Assembly: GCA_030428915.1 (NCBI GenBank)
Contig: JAUIDM010000005.1
Location: 1-37,484 of the forward strand
DNA from: Alphaproteobacteria bacterium
GTDB taxonomy: Bacteria; Pseudomonadota; Alphaproteobacteria; Rhodobacterales; Rhodobacteraceae
Reading direction: 5' to 3'
DNA: 37,484 nt
The translations under genes and the position numbers were made by a program. Of this stretch, positions 1-8,970 are shown piece after piece. A model generated the notes under the pieces. That model was not told the DNA's origin and made no database searches. It was given only the letters and a program-made list of their open reading frames with translations. Every line of letters starts with the position of its first letter. Positions within the stretch are counted from its first letter, which is position 1.

Positions 1-1
1 G

Positions 2-409
2 CCATGGCTTACATTTGCCCTGCGCGAGGCGGTTTACGCCCTCGACGCCATTGCCGACGTACTGGACGGCCATCCGCCGAAAGGCCGGCTGATGTCGGTG
101 ATGGAAGAGATCATGCTCTCCGAACCCGGCAACTGGCAGAAGTACTACGAAGGCGAAGGCCGCGATCTTTGGGTGCAGCGCCATTTCAGCTATTCCGACC
201 GCATTCGCTACTACTGGCCGACGGAGAGGGCCAGGAATGCGGTTTCGCACCTGCTGGCACGCTTGCGCAGCAAGCAGATTCCGGCCCCCGTGCTTGCGCA
301 ATACCTGCCAAATGTTCCGGTCGGAAACGCCGAAGAGGTGATGTTGTCTGCGGTTGAACAGGTCCTTCGGAAATATGAGGCGGCTTGCGCTGGCATTGCA
401 GGCGTGTGA
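2..409 (+). CDS. D-tagatose-bisphosphate aldolase non-catalytic subunit-like (GatZ/KbaZ family), 3' fragment, truncated by window edge
   Basis: Frame 2 is open from base 2: PWLTFALREAVYALDAIADVLDGHPPKGRLMSVMEEIML...NWQKYYEG...YSDRIRYYWP...LAQYLP, resembling the GatZ/KbaZ C-terminus. Confidence 0.8.
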   Translation, partial: PWLTFALREAVYALDAIADVLDGHPPKGRLMSVMEEIMLSEPGNWQKYYEGEGRDLWVQRHFSYSDRIRYYWPTERARNAVSHLLARLRSKQIPAPVLAQYLPNVPVGNAEEVMLSAVEQVLRKYEAACAGIAGV

Positions 410-443
410 TCTGGCAGGGGAAACCGGCGCCCGCGGCTGGCCG

Positions 444-887
444 CTAGCGCAGCCGTCGCCAGGTCTGCCCGTCGCAAAGCGGACCGAGGCAGCCGAAAAC
501 CCGCAGCCGGTTACCGGACAACCGGGCTTTGGCGTCGTAGACCCGGTCGTAAAGCGGAACCCAGACCCGGCCACCGTCATAGTTACCCTGCCCGCGCGCC
601 TTCAACCCCCAGAACAGATCTCGCCCCATGGACCGGGTCACGACGCTCGTTCCGGTACTGTCATGAACCTTCATCACACGGCCGCAAAAGCTATCGCCAC
701 AGCGGCGGATCACGACCTGCCCGACCTGACCCTTGTGATCCGGCTCGACCTGCCATGTTCCCAGAATTGGATCGGCCGAGGCAGCCGTCGTCATGATGGT
801 GGCCACCGCCAGAACTGCCGCCAAGGCCACGGGACGAAGACCCATTCCATTCTCCCTCCGCAAACGGGGGACGGACTCCCCCGCCAT
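444..887 (-). CDS. DUF2147 domain-containing secreted protein
   Basis: 147 aa, N-terminal signal peptide, DPILGTWQVEPDHKGQVGQVVIRRCGDSFCGRVMKV typical of DUF2147. Confidence 0.8.
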   Translation of the reverse strand: MAGESVPRLRRENGMGLRPVALAAVLAVATIMTTAASADPILGTWQVEPDHKGQVGQVVIRRCGDSFCGRVMKVHDSTGTSVVTRSMGRDLFWGLKARGQGNYDGGRVWVPLYDRVYDAKARLSGNRLRVFGCLGPLCDGQTWRRLR

Positions 888-956
888 CCGGAGAGATAAG
901 AGCCCGGACCGGCGCCCTCAAGCGACGGCCCGCGCATTGTTGCATACTCTGTAAGG

Positions 957-1340
957 CTACTTGACGCGCTGCCAAGTCTGCTTCGAACAAAGAAGCCCGC
1001 CGGCAATGCAACCCGCCAGCTTAAGGCTGTCACCGCTCAACTGGATCTTGCCGATATAGATCTTGTTGTTCGACGGGCGCCAGACCTTGCCGGCATAGGC
1101 ATTGTCACCGTTCGGCACCATGTCGATGACCAGCGTCTTGCCCAGATTGGGTGACTTGTATTCGCCTTCGCTGTTGAAGGTGCGCGATATGACGCCACAG
1201 AACGCCGCACTGCAGGGCGCAATGGTGACATGGGCATAGGCGCCGTCATCGGGTTCCGTCTGCCAGACACCCTCGACCGGATCGGCCGCGGCCGCCCCGG
1301 CCAGAACTGACAGCACGGCGGCGATCATCAGTTTCTTCAT
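957..1340 (-). CDS. DUF2147 domain-containing secreted protein (paralog of the previous CDS)
   Basis: 127 aa, signal peptide MKKLMIAAVLSVLAGAAAA, DPVEGVWQTEPDDGAYAHVTIAPCSAAFCGVI. Confidence 0.8.
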   Translation of the reverse strand: MKKLMIAAVLSVLAGAAAADPVEGVWQTEPDDGAYAHVTIAPCSAAFCGVISRTFNSEGEYKSPNLGKTLVIDMVPNGDNAYAGKVWRPSNNKIYIGKIQLSGDSLKLAGCIAGGLLCSKQTWQRVK

Positions 1341-1521
1341 TGTGTATTTCCTCCCAGAACTTTGCGTCGATCATCCGCGTTCGCCAACCGGCCGTCCAGT
1401 ATAACGTGACGTTGCGCGAGAGATGCGCGCACGGCCCTTGTTCGCACCCTGCTGGCAACCGGGGGTTGCGCGACGCGGCTGCTGGCGCGCATGATCGGGT
1501 TGATTGAACAGGAGATGCCCA

Positions 1522-3306
1522 ATGCGTTTGCTTGCCCCCCTTATTGCTGCAGCCGTCTTTTCGACCGCGCTTTTCGCACAAACGGCGACTGATGCGATTG
1601 CACCGGAGGCCGGGACGTCGACCACGGTCGCCGCGACCTCCCCTGAGATCGCCGCTGCGCTGGAGGCGAAGGCGGCAGGCAAGCCCGTTGAGGCCGAGAA
1701 TTGGATGGTGGCCGCCGCCAACCCGCTGGCCGTTTCGGCCGGTGCGCGAGTCTTGCGCGACGGTGGCACGGCCGCCGATGCAATGGTCGCGGTACAGGCG
1801 GTGCTGGGTCTCGTTGAACCGCAAAGTTCCGGCCTTGGCGGCGGCGCGTTCCTTGTGTGGTACGATGGGGCGAGCGGGGTGTTGACCACGCTTGACGGAC
1901 GCGAAACGGCACCACTCGCCGCCACCCCCAAACTTTTCCTCGACGACACGGGCCAGCCGCTCGAGTTTTTCGACGCGGTCGTGGGCGGCCTGTCAGTTGG
2001 AACGCCCGGTACGCCCCGGCTGATGGAAATGGCGCAGAAGCGGTGGGGCAAGTCCGACTGGTCCGGGCTTTTTGACGAGGCCATCGCGCTCGCCGAAAAC
2101 GGGTTCGCGGTTTCGCCCCGCCTGGCGGAACTGGTCGCGGGCGACGCCGAACGGCTGAGCCGCTTCCCCGCGACGGCGGCTTATTTCCTGCCCGATGGCA
2201 ATCCCATCGCAGCAGGCGATACATTGATGAACACCGCCTATGCAGCAACGCTGCAGGCGATAGCAGAGGGCGGCGCGGATGCCTTCTACTACGGCCCCGT
2301 GGCCGAGGACATCGTCGCGACCTTGGCGGGCGCCGCGGGCAATCCCGGCCTGCTCGCCCCCATCGACCTGGCGACCTACCGCGTGGTGGAGCGTGACCCG
2401 GCCTGCGTTACCTACCGCGCGCACGAGGTCTGTGGCATGGGGCCGCCCTCCTCGGGCGCACTGACCGTCGGCCAGATACTCGGAATGCTGCGCGACACCG
2501 ACCTGGCCGCGCTTGGCCCCGGCAGTGCCGAGGCCTGGCGGCGCATCGGCGACGCCTCGCGCCTCGCCTTCGCCGACCGCGGCCGCTACATGGCCGACAG
2601 CGATTTCGTGCCAATGCCCGCCGGGTTGACGGCGGATGGCTACCTTGCGGAACGGGCGCAACTGCTCGACACCGACAAGGCGCTGGAGGATGTTGAACCG
2701 GGCAATCCCGACTGGGATCACGCGATGCTTTGGGGCGATGACCAGTCGATCGAATTTCCCTCCACCAGCCATATTTCCATCGTCGACAGCTACGGCAATG
2801 CACTTTCGATGACGACCACCATCGAAAACGGCTTCGGCAGCCGGCTCATGACCGGCGGCGGCTTCCTGTTGAACAACGAGCTGACCGATTTTTCCTTTGC
2901 CACGCATGAGGATGGCCGCCCGATCGCCAACCGGGTGGAACCGGGCAAACGGCCCCGGTCGTCGATGGCGCCGAGCATCGTGTTGAAGGACGGCAAGCCG
3001 GTGCTGGTGGTCGGTTCACCCGGCGGCAGCCGCATCATCGGCTATGTCGCCCAAGCGATCATCGCCCATCTCGACTGGGGCATGGATGTGCAGCAGACAG
3101 TCGCGATGGGCCACGCCCTGAACCGGTTCGGCACCTTCGACCTTGAGGCCGGGACCACGGCCGAGGCCCTTGCGCCAGCGCTGGAGGCGCTGGGCTACGA
3201 AGTCAGCATCGGCGAGCGCAATTCCGGCCTTCACGCCATTGCCATCGGCGACGGCCTGAGTGGCGGCGCCGATCCAAGGCGCGAAGGCATTGCGTTAGGC
3301 GGCTGA
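1522..3306 (+). CDS. ggt: gamma-glutamyltransferase precursor
   Basis: SGLGGGAFLVWYDG, catalytic region STSHISIVDSYGNALSMTTTIENGFGSRLMTGGGFLLNNELTDFS, C-terminal GSPGGSRII; signal peptide; RBS-like aggag upstream of ATG 1522 (track ORF opens at 1504). Confidence 0.92.
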   Translation: MRLLAPLIAAAVFSTALFAQTATDAIAPEAGTSTTVAATSPEIAAALEAKAAGKPVEAENWMVAAANPLAVSAGARVLRDGGTAADAMVAVQAVLGLVEPQSSGLGGGAFLVWYDGASGVLTTLDGRETAPLAATPKLFLDDTGQPLEFFDAVVGGLSVGTPGTPRLMEMAQKRWGKSDWSGLFDEAIALAENGFAVSPRLAELVAGDAERLSRFPATAAYFLPDGNPIAAGDTLMNTAYAATLQAIAEGGADAFYYGPVAEDIVATLAGAAGNPGLLAPIDLATYRVVERDPACVTYRAHEVCGMGPPSSGALTVGQILGMLRDTDLAALGPGSAEAWRRIGDASRLAFADRGRYMADSDFVPMPAGLTADGYLAERAQLLDTDKALEDVEPGNPDWDHAMLWGDDQSIEFPSTSHISIVDSYGNALSMTTTIENGFGSRLMTGGGFLLNNELTDFSFATHEDGRPIANRVEPGKRPRSSMAPSIVLKDGKPVLVVGSPGGSRIIGYVAQAIIAHLDWGMDVQQTVAMGHALNRFGTFDLEAGTTAEALAPALEALGYEVSIGERNSGLHAIAIGDGLSGGADPRREGIALGG

Positions 3307-3975
3307 CCGGACCTGACCCAGCAGCGATGCAAGATGTGATCCGCGTGCAAGGATGAAAGCGCGAAGCCGGGACGGGTAGTCCGGGGCGACTGCGTTACGC
3401 ACCGAGTCGCGCCGGGCGAGCGCCGCCCGCCAGCGCGAGAGTTTCGGCAGGTCGGCCAGCCCCGCGACATCACCCACAGCGTCAATCGTCTCAAAGTAGC
3501 GAAAGACCGGGGCGAAAACTGCATCCGGCAGCGAAAGCTGTTTCGGATCGAAGAAATCCCCCCCGGGCAATCTCTCTTCCACCCGGACGAATTTCGCCCG
3601 AAGGGCGTCGGCCTTTTCGGCGAACGCCCCGGCATCGGGCGCATAGTAGAGCCCGGCAATGTCATTCAGGATGGACGAGCCATATTCCATCCAGCCGCGA
3701 TGCTCAGCCCGGTCCAGCGGATGGGCAGGATGCAGCGGATTGGGCCCGACCTCTTCCAGATATTCCAAGATCACCGAGGATTCGAAGATCGGCCGTCCGT
3801 CGACGACCAGAACCGGCGTTTTGCCGGTGGGCGAGAGTTTCAGGAACCAGTCGGGCTTGTTGCCCAGGTCGATATCGATCCGTTCGAAGGCCATGCCCTT
3901 TTCGGCGAGCGCGATCGCGACGCGCTGCACGTAGGGGCAAAGATGATGGCTGATCAGCGTCAGTTTCTGGGTCAT
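3295..3975 (-). CDS. glutathione S-transferase family protein
   Basis: 226 aa; N-terminal thioredoxin-like fold LISHHLCPYVQRVAIALAEKGMAFERIDIDL...TPVLVVDGRPIFESSVILEYLEE. Confidence 0.9.
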   Translation of the reverse strand: MTQKLTLISHHLCPYVQRVAIALAEKGMAFERIDIDLGNKPDWFLKLSPTGKTPVLVVDGRPIFESSVILEYLEEVGPNPLHPAHPLDRAEHRGWMEYGSSILNDIAGLYYAPDAGAFAEKADALRAKFVRVEERLPGGDFFDPKQLSLPDAVFAPVFRYFETIDAVGDVAGLADLPKLSRWRAALARRDSVRNAVAPDYPSRLRAFILARGSHLASLLGQVRSAA

Positions 3976-4000
3976 CGGGCGTCCTTTCGTTACTATATGG

Positions 4001-4012
4001 ATGCAATTGCAT
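4001..4012. promoter_or_regulatory. Perfect 12-bp palindrome ATGCAATTGCAT, candidate MarR operator in the divergent GST/MarR promoter
   Basis: Direct reading; lies between GST start (3975) and MarR start (4067); related GCATGCGGATGCATATATG at 4041-4059. Confidence 0.5.
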
Positions 4013-4066
4013 GTAGTTTACTTTGACGCCCTTTCAATCTGCATGCGGATGCATATATGTTCAGCC

Positions 4067-4510
4067 ATGCACAGCACGCACGCCCCTAATCCACATTCAG
4101 AAGCGGTCTGGACAAGACTGATCCGGGCCGCGACGCATGTTCAAACCCGGATCGATCTGGCGTTGAAAGAGGCAGGGCTGCCACCGCTCGACTGGTACGA
4201 CGCCTTGTGGGAGGTAGAGAAGGCAGGGCCGGACGGTCTGAGGCAATTCACTTTGCAGGAACGCCTGCTTCTCCCGCAATACGGGCTGTCGCGCCTCGTC
4301 GCGAAGATTGCCGGGGCAGGACTGATCAAACGCGTTCCCTGCCCCGAAGACGGGCGCGGCCAGATCCTGACCCTGACCGTCAAAGGGGCCAAGACCCGGG
4401 CCGCCATGTGGCCGGTCTACAAAGGCGTGATGGAGGCCACCATCGGTACGCGCCTGGCCAAAGGCGAGGCGGCCCGCTTGGCAGAACTGCTGGGCCGGCT
4501 TCTGCGCTGA
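4067..4510 (+). CDS. MarR family winged-helix transcriptional regulator
   Basis: ALWEVEKAGPDGLRQFTLQERLLLPQYGLSRLVAKIAGAGLIKRVPCPEDGRGQILTLTVKGAKT; ATG 4067 preferred over the track start 4001. Confidence 0.88.
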   Translation: MHSTHAPNPHSEAVWTRLIRAATHVQTRIDLALKEAGLPPLDWYDALWEVEKAGPDGLRQFTLQERLLLPQYGLSRLVAKIAGAGLIKRVPCPEDGRGQILTLTVKGAKTRAAMWPVYKGVMEATIGTRLAKGEAARLAELLGRLLR

Positions 4511-4513
4511 TGT

Positions 4514-4539
4514 GACCGGGGGCGAAACAGCCCTCGGTC
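4514..4539. terminator. Bidirectional hairpin between convergent MarR and dipeptidase genes
   Basis: GACCGGGGGC-GAAACA-GCCCTCGGTC, 10-bp stem with one G.U pair and a 6-nt loop, 3 nt after the MarR stop. Confidence 0.6.
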
Positions 4540-4568
4540 AAACCGCGGTCCCGGGATAAGGAGGACGT

Positions 4569-5744
4569 TCACGCCTCGGGCAATGCCGCCTCAAGAAACC
4601 GGACCATGTTTCCGCCCATAACCTTGGCGATGGCAGCCTCGCTCAGCCCCCGGTCGATCAGCGCCTGGGTCAACGCGGCGAGTTCCGAAGCGTCGAAGGT
4701 GGTCCGCACCGCGCCGTCGAAATCCGAACCGAGCGCCACGTGATCCTCGCCCACCACACCGATGGCCGCGACGATCGCCCCCGCAATGCCCGAAGGCGTA
4801 TCGTCGCAGGTCACGTCGGCCCAGTAGCCGATGCCGATCAGCCCGCCCTTCGCCGCGATCTCCCGCATCAGGTCGTCGGGAAAGTTGCGCACCGTGTCGC
4901 AATGGCTGCGGATGCCAGTATGGCTGACCACAACGGGGACATCGACCATATCCAGAACCTCACGCGCCATGGCCGGCGAGGCATGGGCCAGATCGATGAT
5001 CATGCGCTTTTCGACCATCCTGCGCACGACCTGACGGCCGAACTTCGTTAGTCCCCTACCCTCGCCCGCCTCGCCATGCAGCGAGGCGCCAAGCGCATTG
5101 TCGAAGAAATGGGTCAGCCCGATCAGCCGGAACCCGGCTTCGTAGAGACGGTTCAGATTACCGATCTCGCCCATCAAGGCGTGGCCGCCCTCAGCACCAA
5201 GGATGCCACCAACGACCACCTCGCCCTCAGCGCGCCGCCGCATCACCTCGGCAATATCAGCGCGGTTGCGGATGATCTTCAGCGCTTCGGGCGCCACCTC
5301 CTCGGCACGCGCCAACTGCCGCGCCTGCTCCAGCGCGCGTTCGGTCAGATCAAGCCATGACCGGAATGGACGAAGCTGGCCGATATAGAGAAGCGTGACG
5401 TCGTCGCGCGCATCGGCGGCATTCTCTTCATAGTTCAGGCCCGACGGGCTTTTCGTCACCGTGGTGAAGACCTGAAGCGCGACATTGCCCTCGGCCAGCC
5501 GCGGCAGGTCGACCTGCCCGCGGTTCGAACGTTTCGTCAGGTCACGCGCCCACAAGAGCGTGTCGGCATGCAGGTCGCCGATGATCAACCGTTCATGCAT
5601 CGCTTTCGCGGCCGGGGTGACCGGCCAGGGGGAATGGTCTGTCACCGGGTTCTGCATCCGGTCGGCGATGCCTGGGCCGAACACGAAAAACCCCGTCGCG
5701 CCCAGCACGATCAACGCGAACAGTCCCCGTAATATCCGCCGCAT
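4569..5744 (-). CDS. membrane dipeptidase (peptidase M19 family)
   Basis: 391 aa; IIGDLHADTLLWARD, GAEGGHALMGEIGNLNRLYEAGFRLIGLTHFFDN, IDLAHASPAMAREVLD, VVVSHTGIRS, ALGSDFDGA. Confidence 0.92.
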   Translation of the reverse strand: MRRILRGLFALIVLGATGFFVFGPGIADRMQNPVTDHSPWPVTPAAKAMHERLIIGDLHADTLLWARDLTKRSNRGQVDLPRLAEGNVALQVFTTVTKSPSGLNYEENAADARDDVTLLYIGQLRPFRSWLDLTERALEQARQLARAEEVAPEALKIIRNRADIAEVMRRRAEGEVVVGGILGAEGGHALMGEIGNLNRLYEAGFRLIGLTHFFDNALGASLHGEAGEGRGLTKFGRQVVRRMVEKRMIIDLAHASPAMAREVLDMVDVPVVVSHTGIRSHCDTVRNFPDDLMREIAAKGGLIGIGYWADVTCDDTPSGIAGAIVAAIGVVGEDHVALGSDFDGAVRTTFDASELAALTQALIDRGLSEAAIAKVMGGNMVRFLEAALPEA

Positions 5745-5759
5745 CGGCCCTCCCTCACG

Positions 5760-7709
5760 TCAGGAGGCCAGGATCACCCACGCCTCGTGCCGTTTCACCG
5801 TCGATCTGGCCGCAGGATACGCGGCTGAATTCGCGGCGCAAAGCCCGGGAAAGAGGGTGTTCAGCTCATCCAACTGCGCCGCATCCATTCCTGCCACCGT
5901 CGCGAGGCCTGGCTGGAAGCTTTCGGTCCAGAGTCCGGCGGACCGGATGACCTCGTGCCGGTCAAACAGCAAATGGATGTAGCTTGCCCCCGCCGCGCCG
6001 ATATCCTGAACGATGCCAGGCAGGCCAACGAAATGGTGGGCCGGAGCAAACACCTCGGCCTCGCCGGTCACAAGTTCCGCGATGTGGCCGGACAGAAGCA
6101 ACCGATGCTGCGGCGAGAGGCGCATGTCTTGCAGGGGCAGTCCCCGCCCACAGGACCCGTGCGCAAAAAGGATCGGGCGCAGTTTCGGATTGGCCAAGAG
6201 GTCGGCGGCGCCGAGGTCGCGCCGCCCGATCCAGCGAAGGGGTTGATAGCCGTTGTCGAGTGTCAGGACATGGTCGCCCACCTTCAGCATTTCGACCGGA
6301 ACCTCGCCGCAATCCGTTGCAATCAATGTTCCCGGGGTGAAGCAAGGTATGACGGTTTCGATGTTCGAGAATGTCATCGTTCCGATGACATTGCCGCTGC
6401 CATCGAGGAACTGGACGGTGCCGTTCTCCTGATCCGGGGTGGAGTAGAGGATATTCGTCGTGGCCCAGGTCCAGCCCGAGGCGGCAAGGTCCAGCACGTC
6501 GTTGTCGCCGGCATTCTCCGATCCATCGACGACGTCCCCGGCGGTCAGACCGATGAACCGGTCATCGCCGGTGCCACCGATCAGGGTGTCGGCACCAGCC
6601 CCCCCATTCACAGTGTCATTGCCGGCACCGCCATCGACAATATCATTTCCCGCGCCACCGATGATGCTGTCTGCTCCGCCCCCGCCGAGAAGCGAGTCAT
6701 TGCCGTCACCACCGTCAATCGTGTCGTTGCCAAGTCCGCCGAGGATCGTGTCGTTGAAAGTGCCGGAGCCACCAAAAAGCGAGTCGTTGCCGTCACCGCC
6801 GTCGATATAGTCGGCCTCCGTGCCGCCATCGACATAGTCCGTACCGGCACCGCCGAGGATGCTGTCCGTGCCCGCCCCGCCGAGAAGCGAGTCATTGCCG
6901 TCACCACCGTCAATCGTGTCGTTGCCAAGTCCGCCGAGGATCGTGTCGTTGAACGTGCCCGCGCCGCCGAAGAGCGAGTCGTTGCCATCGCCGCCGTCGA
7001 TGGAATCCGCGCCGGTGCCGCCGTCGACATAGTCGTTGCCCAGACCCGAAAGCACGGTATCGTTGCCCGCACCGGCGCGCACCCGGTCGTCCTGCCATGC
7101 AGTGCCTGCGCCGGACACGCCGTCGCCGTTGTCGATCCGGTCCGAACCATTGGCGATGGGCTCGACATAGCCGACATTGATCAGATCATTACCGGACGTG
7201 CCTTCGACCCAGCCGTCGTCAAATCCCGTCTGAATACGGTCGATGGTCAAATCCGCGCCGGTCTGGGCGACGGAATTGAAGGTGATCGACAGGATCGGCT
7301 TGGATTCGTAGGTCGCTGTATCTGTGTTGACGGAGAATTCGGGCGCGAGGAACATCTGCCCGGTGGTCGATTGCAGGAAGACGGCGGTGACAGTCGCCGT
7401 CGTGCCATCGGCATAGGTTATCGTCGCGTTGTACTGAACCGAGTTGTCGAATGTGAAGGTCTGCGTTCCCGAACCAATATTGGTCGTGAACTGGTCGTTG
7501 GCGGCATTGTTGTTGGAATCGAGTGCTGTCGCCGACCCCCCGGTGTTGATCAGCGTCGCAGAGGTGATGTGTGTGTAGAGCGGATCGGTTACAGATCCGA
7601 ATGTCTGGCCGAGGAAGAGGTTGCGTCCCTCGGCGATCGTATTGCCCTCGTTCGGATCAAGGACGGATGTCGTTGTGCCGAGATAGATCCAGTTGAATGT
7701 GGTCGCCAT
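5760..7709 (-). CDS. RTX-type calcium-binding repeat protein with C-terminal Hint domain
   Basis: Multiple GGxGxDxxxGGxGND-type nonapeptides followed by Hint module CFTPGTLIATDCGEVPVEMLKVGDHVLTLDNGYQPLRWIGRR...LSPQHRLLL; start at MATTFNWIYLG (7709). Confidence 0.9.
   Translation of the reverse strand: MATTFNWIYLGTTTSVLDPNEGNTIAEGRNLFLGQTFGSVTDPLYTHITSATLINTGGSATALDSNNNAANDQFTTNIGSGTQTFTFDNSVQYNATITYADGTTATVTAVFLQSTTGQMFLAPEFSVNTDTATYESKPILSITFNSVAQTGADLTIDRIQTGFDDGWVEGTSGNDLINVGYVEPIANGSDRIDNGDGVSGAGTAWQDDRVRAGAGNDTVLSGLGNDYVDGGTGADSIDGGDGNDSLFGGAGTFNDTILGGLGNDTIDGGDGNDSLLGGAGTDSILGGAGTDYVDGGTEADYIDGGDGNDSLFGGSGTFNDTILGGLGNDTIDGGDGNDSLLGGGGADSIIGGAGNDIVDGGAGNDTVNGGAGADTLIGGTGDDRFIGLTAGDVVDGSENAGDNDVLDLAASGWTWATTNILYSTPDQENGTVQFLDGSGNVIGTMTFSNIETVIPCFTPGTLIATDCGEVPVEMLKVGDHVLTLDNGYQPLRWIGRRDLGAADLLANPKLRPILFAHGSCGRGLPLQDMRLSPQHRLLLSGHIAELVTGEAEVFAPAHHFVGLPGIVQDIGAAGASYIHLLFDRHEVIRSAGLWTESFQPGLATVAGMDAAQLDELNTLFPGLCAANSAAYPAARSTVKRHEAWVILAS
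6680..6953 (-). repeat. Intragenic tandem duplication in the RTX array (195-bp period)
   Basis: About 79 bp identical at 6680-6758 and 6875-6953 (ccccgccgagaagcgagtcattgccgtcaccaccgtcaatcgtgtcgttgccaagtccgccgaggatcgtgtcgttgaa). Confidence 0.85.
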
Positions 7710-7755
7710 GACCGCGTGATCCCCAGAAGGAAGACGGTCCATCCACCAGATTTAG

Positions 7756-7778
7756 CCCCGGCCCTTCCGGGTCCGGGG
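7756..7778 (-). other. Hairpin in the 5' leader of the RTX-Hint gene
   Basis: CCCCGGCCC-TTCC-GGG(T)CCGGGG; 9-bp stem with one bulged T, about 47 nt upstream of the start codon. Confidence 0.45.
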
Positions 7779-7886
7779 TGTGCTGCCTCAGGACAGCCGC
7801 GGCCGATGACACTCGTCTCAAAAAACTCAGTTCCAATGGCCTGCGGTGCGTCGCCCAAGACGAATCACTGGTCACTTAGGTGCTGC

Positions 7887-7908
7887 TTAAACCCTGATCG
7901 CGGTTTAA
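7887..7908 (-). terminator. Inverted repeat at the stop codon of the KpsS-like gene
   Basis: TTAAACC-CTGATCGC-GGTTTAA perfect 7-bp arms, 8-nt spacer, overlapping the stop codon at 7905-7907. Confidence 0.35.
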
Positions 7909-8900
7909 TCATGGCAATTCGCACGGACCCGACCCGACCCGGCTTCCAGCCGAAAACGATTGATGTCATAGCCCGTCGAGGCAATCCGTGCCAGTACGTC
8001 GTCGATCAGTGTCGGGCTGCCCGCATCGAGACAATTCAAACGGAAATACCAGTATAGGAACTTGGCATAGGGCCAGCGGCGACCGGTGGCCTGGGCGATG
8101 GCCACATCCATGTCGAATTGCCGTTCAACCGTGACGGCAGCGTGGTGAAAGTCGGCCTGGCCGCACAGGACCACGGGCACCCGGTGCAGCATGCTTTCGA
8201 TCCCAACAGCCGAGTTGATCGTCACCGTGACATCAGCTTTCGCCAGAATGTCGTGGATATTGCCGTGGCACACCACCACTCGGGCGTCACGTGCGGCAAG
8301 TTCCGTCAGCCATTCCCGGGTGCCGGGCGATCTGTCGCGGGGATGCGGCTTGATGACGACGGGGCGCGGGTCGTCGCGCCTTAGCAGCGCCTTCACCATC
8401 GAAACGCGGTCGAGATGGCAGGTTTCCTCCACCGCGCGGTCCCTTTCGCTTTGCAGGAATACCGCAATGCAGTTTTCGGGCACGTCTGCCCGAACCTCCG
8501 GCTGGACGCCCCGCGATCGGCGTTGCTTGACCCAGCGCCGGACCATGCGACGATGAAAGGCATTTGCTTCTGTCGGGTCGATCTCGCTCCGCTTGAACTT
8601 CGCCGCGCCGATGGACGAAAGCGCCCTTATGCCGTGGGGGTCAAGGTTCCAGTAAGGGAAGAAATAAGCGATGCCGGTATTGAGGACCCGCGGATGGCGC
8701 AAGGTGCCGTGATCGACAATGTGGAAGTCGTCATCTTCCAACAGGTCCGCCAGCAACAGGTCGCGATCATGCGGTACTTTGCGGATGACGCCGCCCCGTT
8801 CCGCGAAACCCTCACACAGCCGGCGATAGAACCCTTTCAGGCCCTCATCCCCAGCGAGGACGGCTTTCGGCAGATGCAGGACAAGGGTCGCGGGCTCCAT
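7905..8900 (-). CDS. capsular polysaccharide biosynthesis/export protein (KpsS/LipB-like)
   Basis: NTGIAYFFPYWNLDPHGIRALSSIG, VVIKPHPRDRSPGTREWLTEL, ADVTVTINSAVGIESMLHRVPVVLCGQADFHHA; start 8900 (MEPATLVLHLPKAV) or 8936. Confidence 0.7.
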   Translation of the reverse strand: MEPATLVLHLPKAVLAGDEGLKGFYRRLCEGFAERGGVIRKVPHDRDLLLADLLEDDDFHIVDHGTLRHPRVLNTGIAYFFPYWNLDPHGIRALSSIGAAKFKRSEIDPTEANAFHRRMVRRWVKQRRSRGVQPEVRADVPENCIAVFLQSERDRAVEETCHLDRVSMVKALLRRDDPRPVVIKPHPRDRSPGTREWLTELAARDARVVVCHGNIHDILAKADVTVTINSAVGIESMLHRVPVVLCGQADFHHAAVTVERQFDMDVAIAQATGRRWPYAKFLYWYFRLNCLDAGSPTLIDDVLARIASTGYDINRFRLEAGSGRVRANCHD

Positions 8901-8970
8901 GGCGCCGGAGTTTAGTTGCCTTTGGAATGCTTGCAACGGTTTGACCGCCAGCCCTGGCGCTACGGACCGG

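Noticed and set aside
1403-1413. Palindrome AACGTGACGTT upstream of ggt
   Set aside because: Short and common by chance; no linked regulator recognised.
6600-7080. Regularly spaced repeats that could look like a CRISPR array
   Set aside because: Repeats are in-frame RTX nonapeptide codons inside one CDS; there are no distinct spacers and no cas genes.
5955-8057. 700-aa plus-strand ORF antisense to the RTX-Hint gene
   Set aside because: Codon-phase shadow of a GC-rich repetitive gene; low-complexity repeats (RVIAVTTVNRVVAKSAEDRVV) mirror the RTX repeats, with no recognisable domain.
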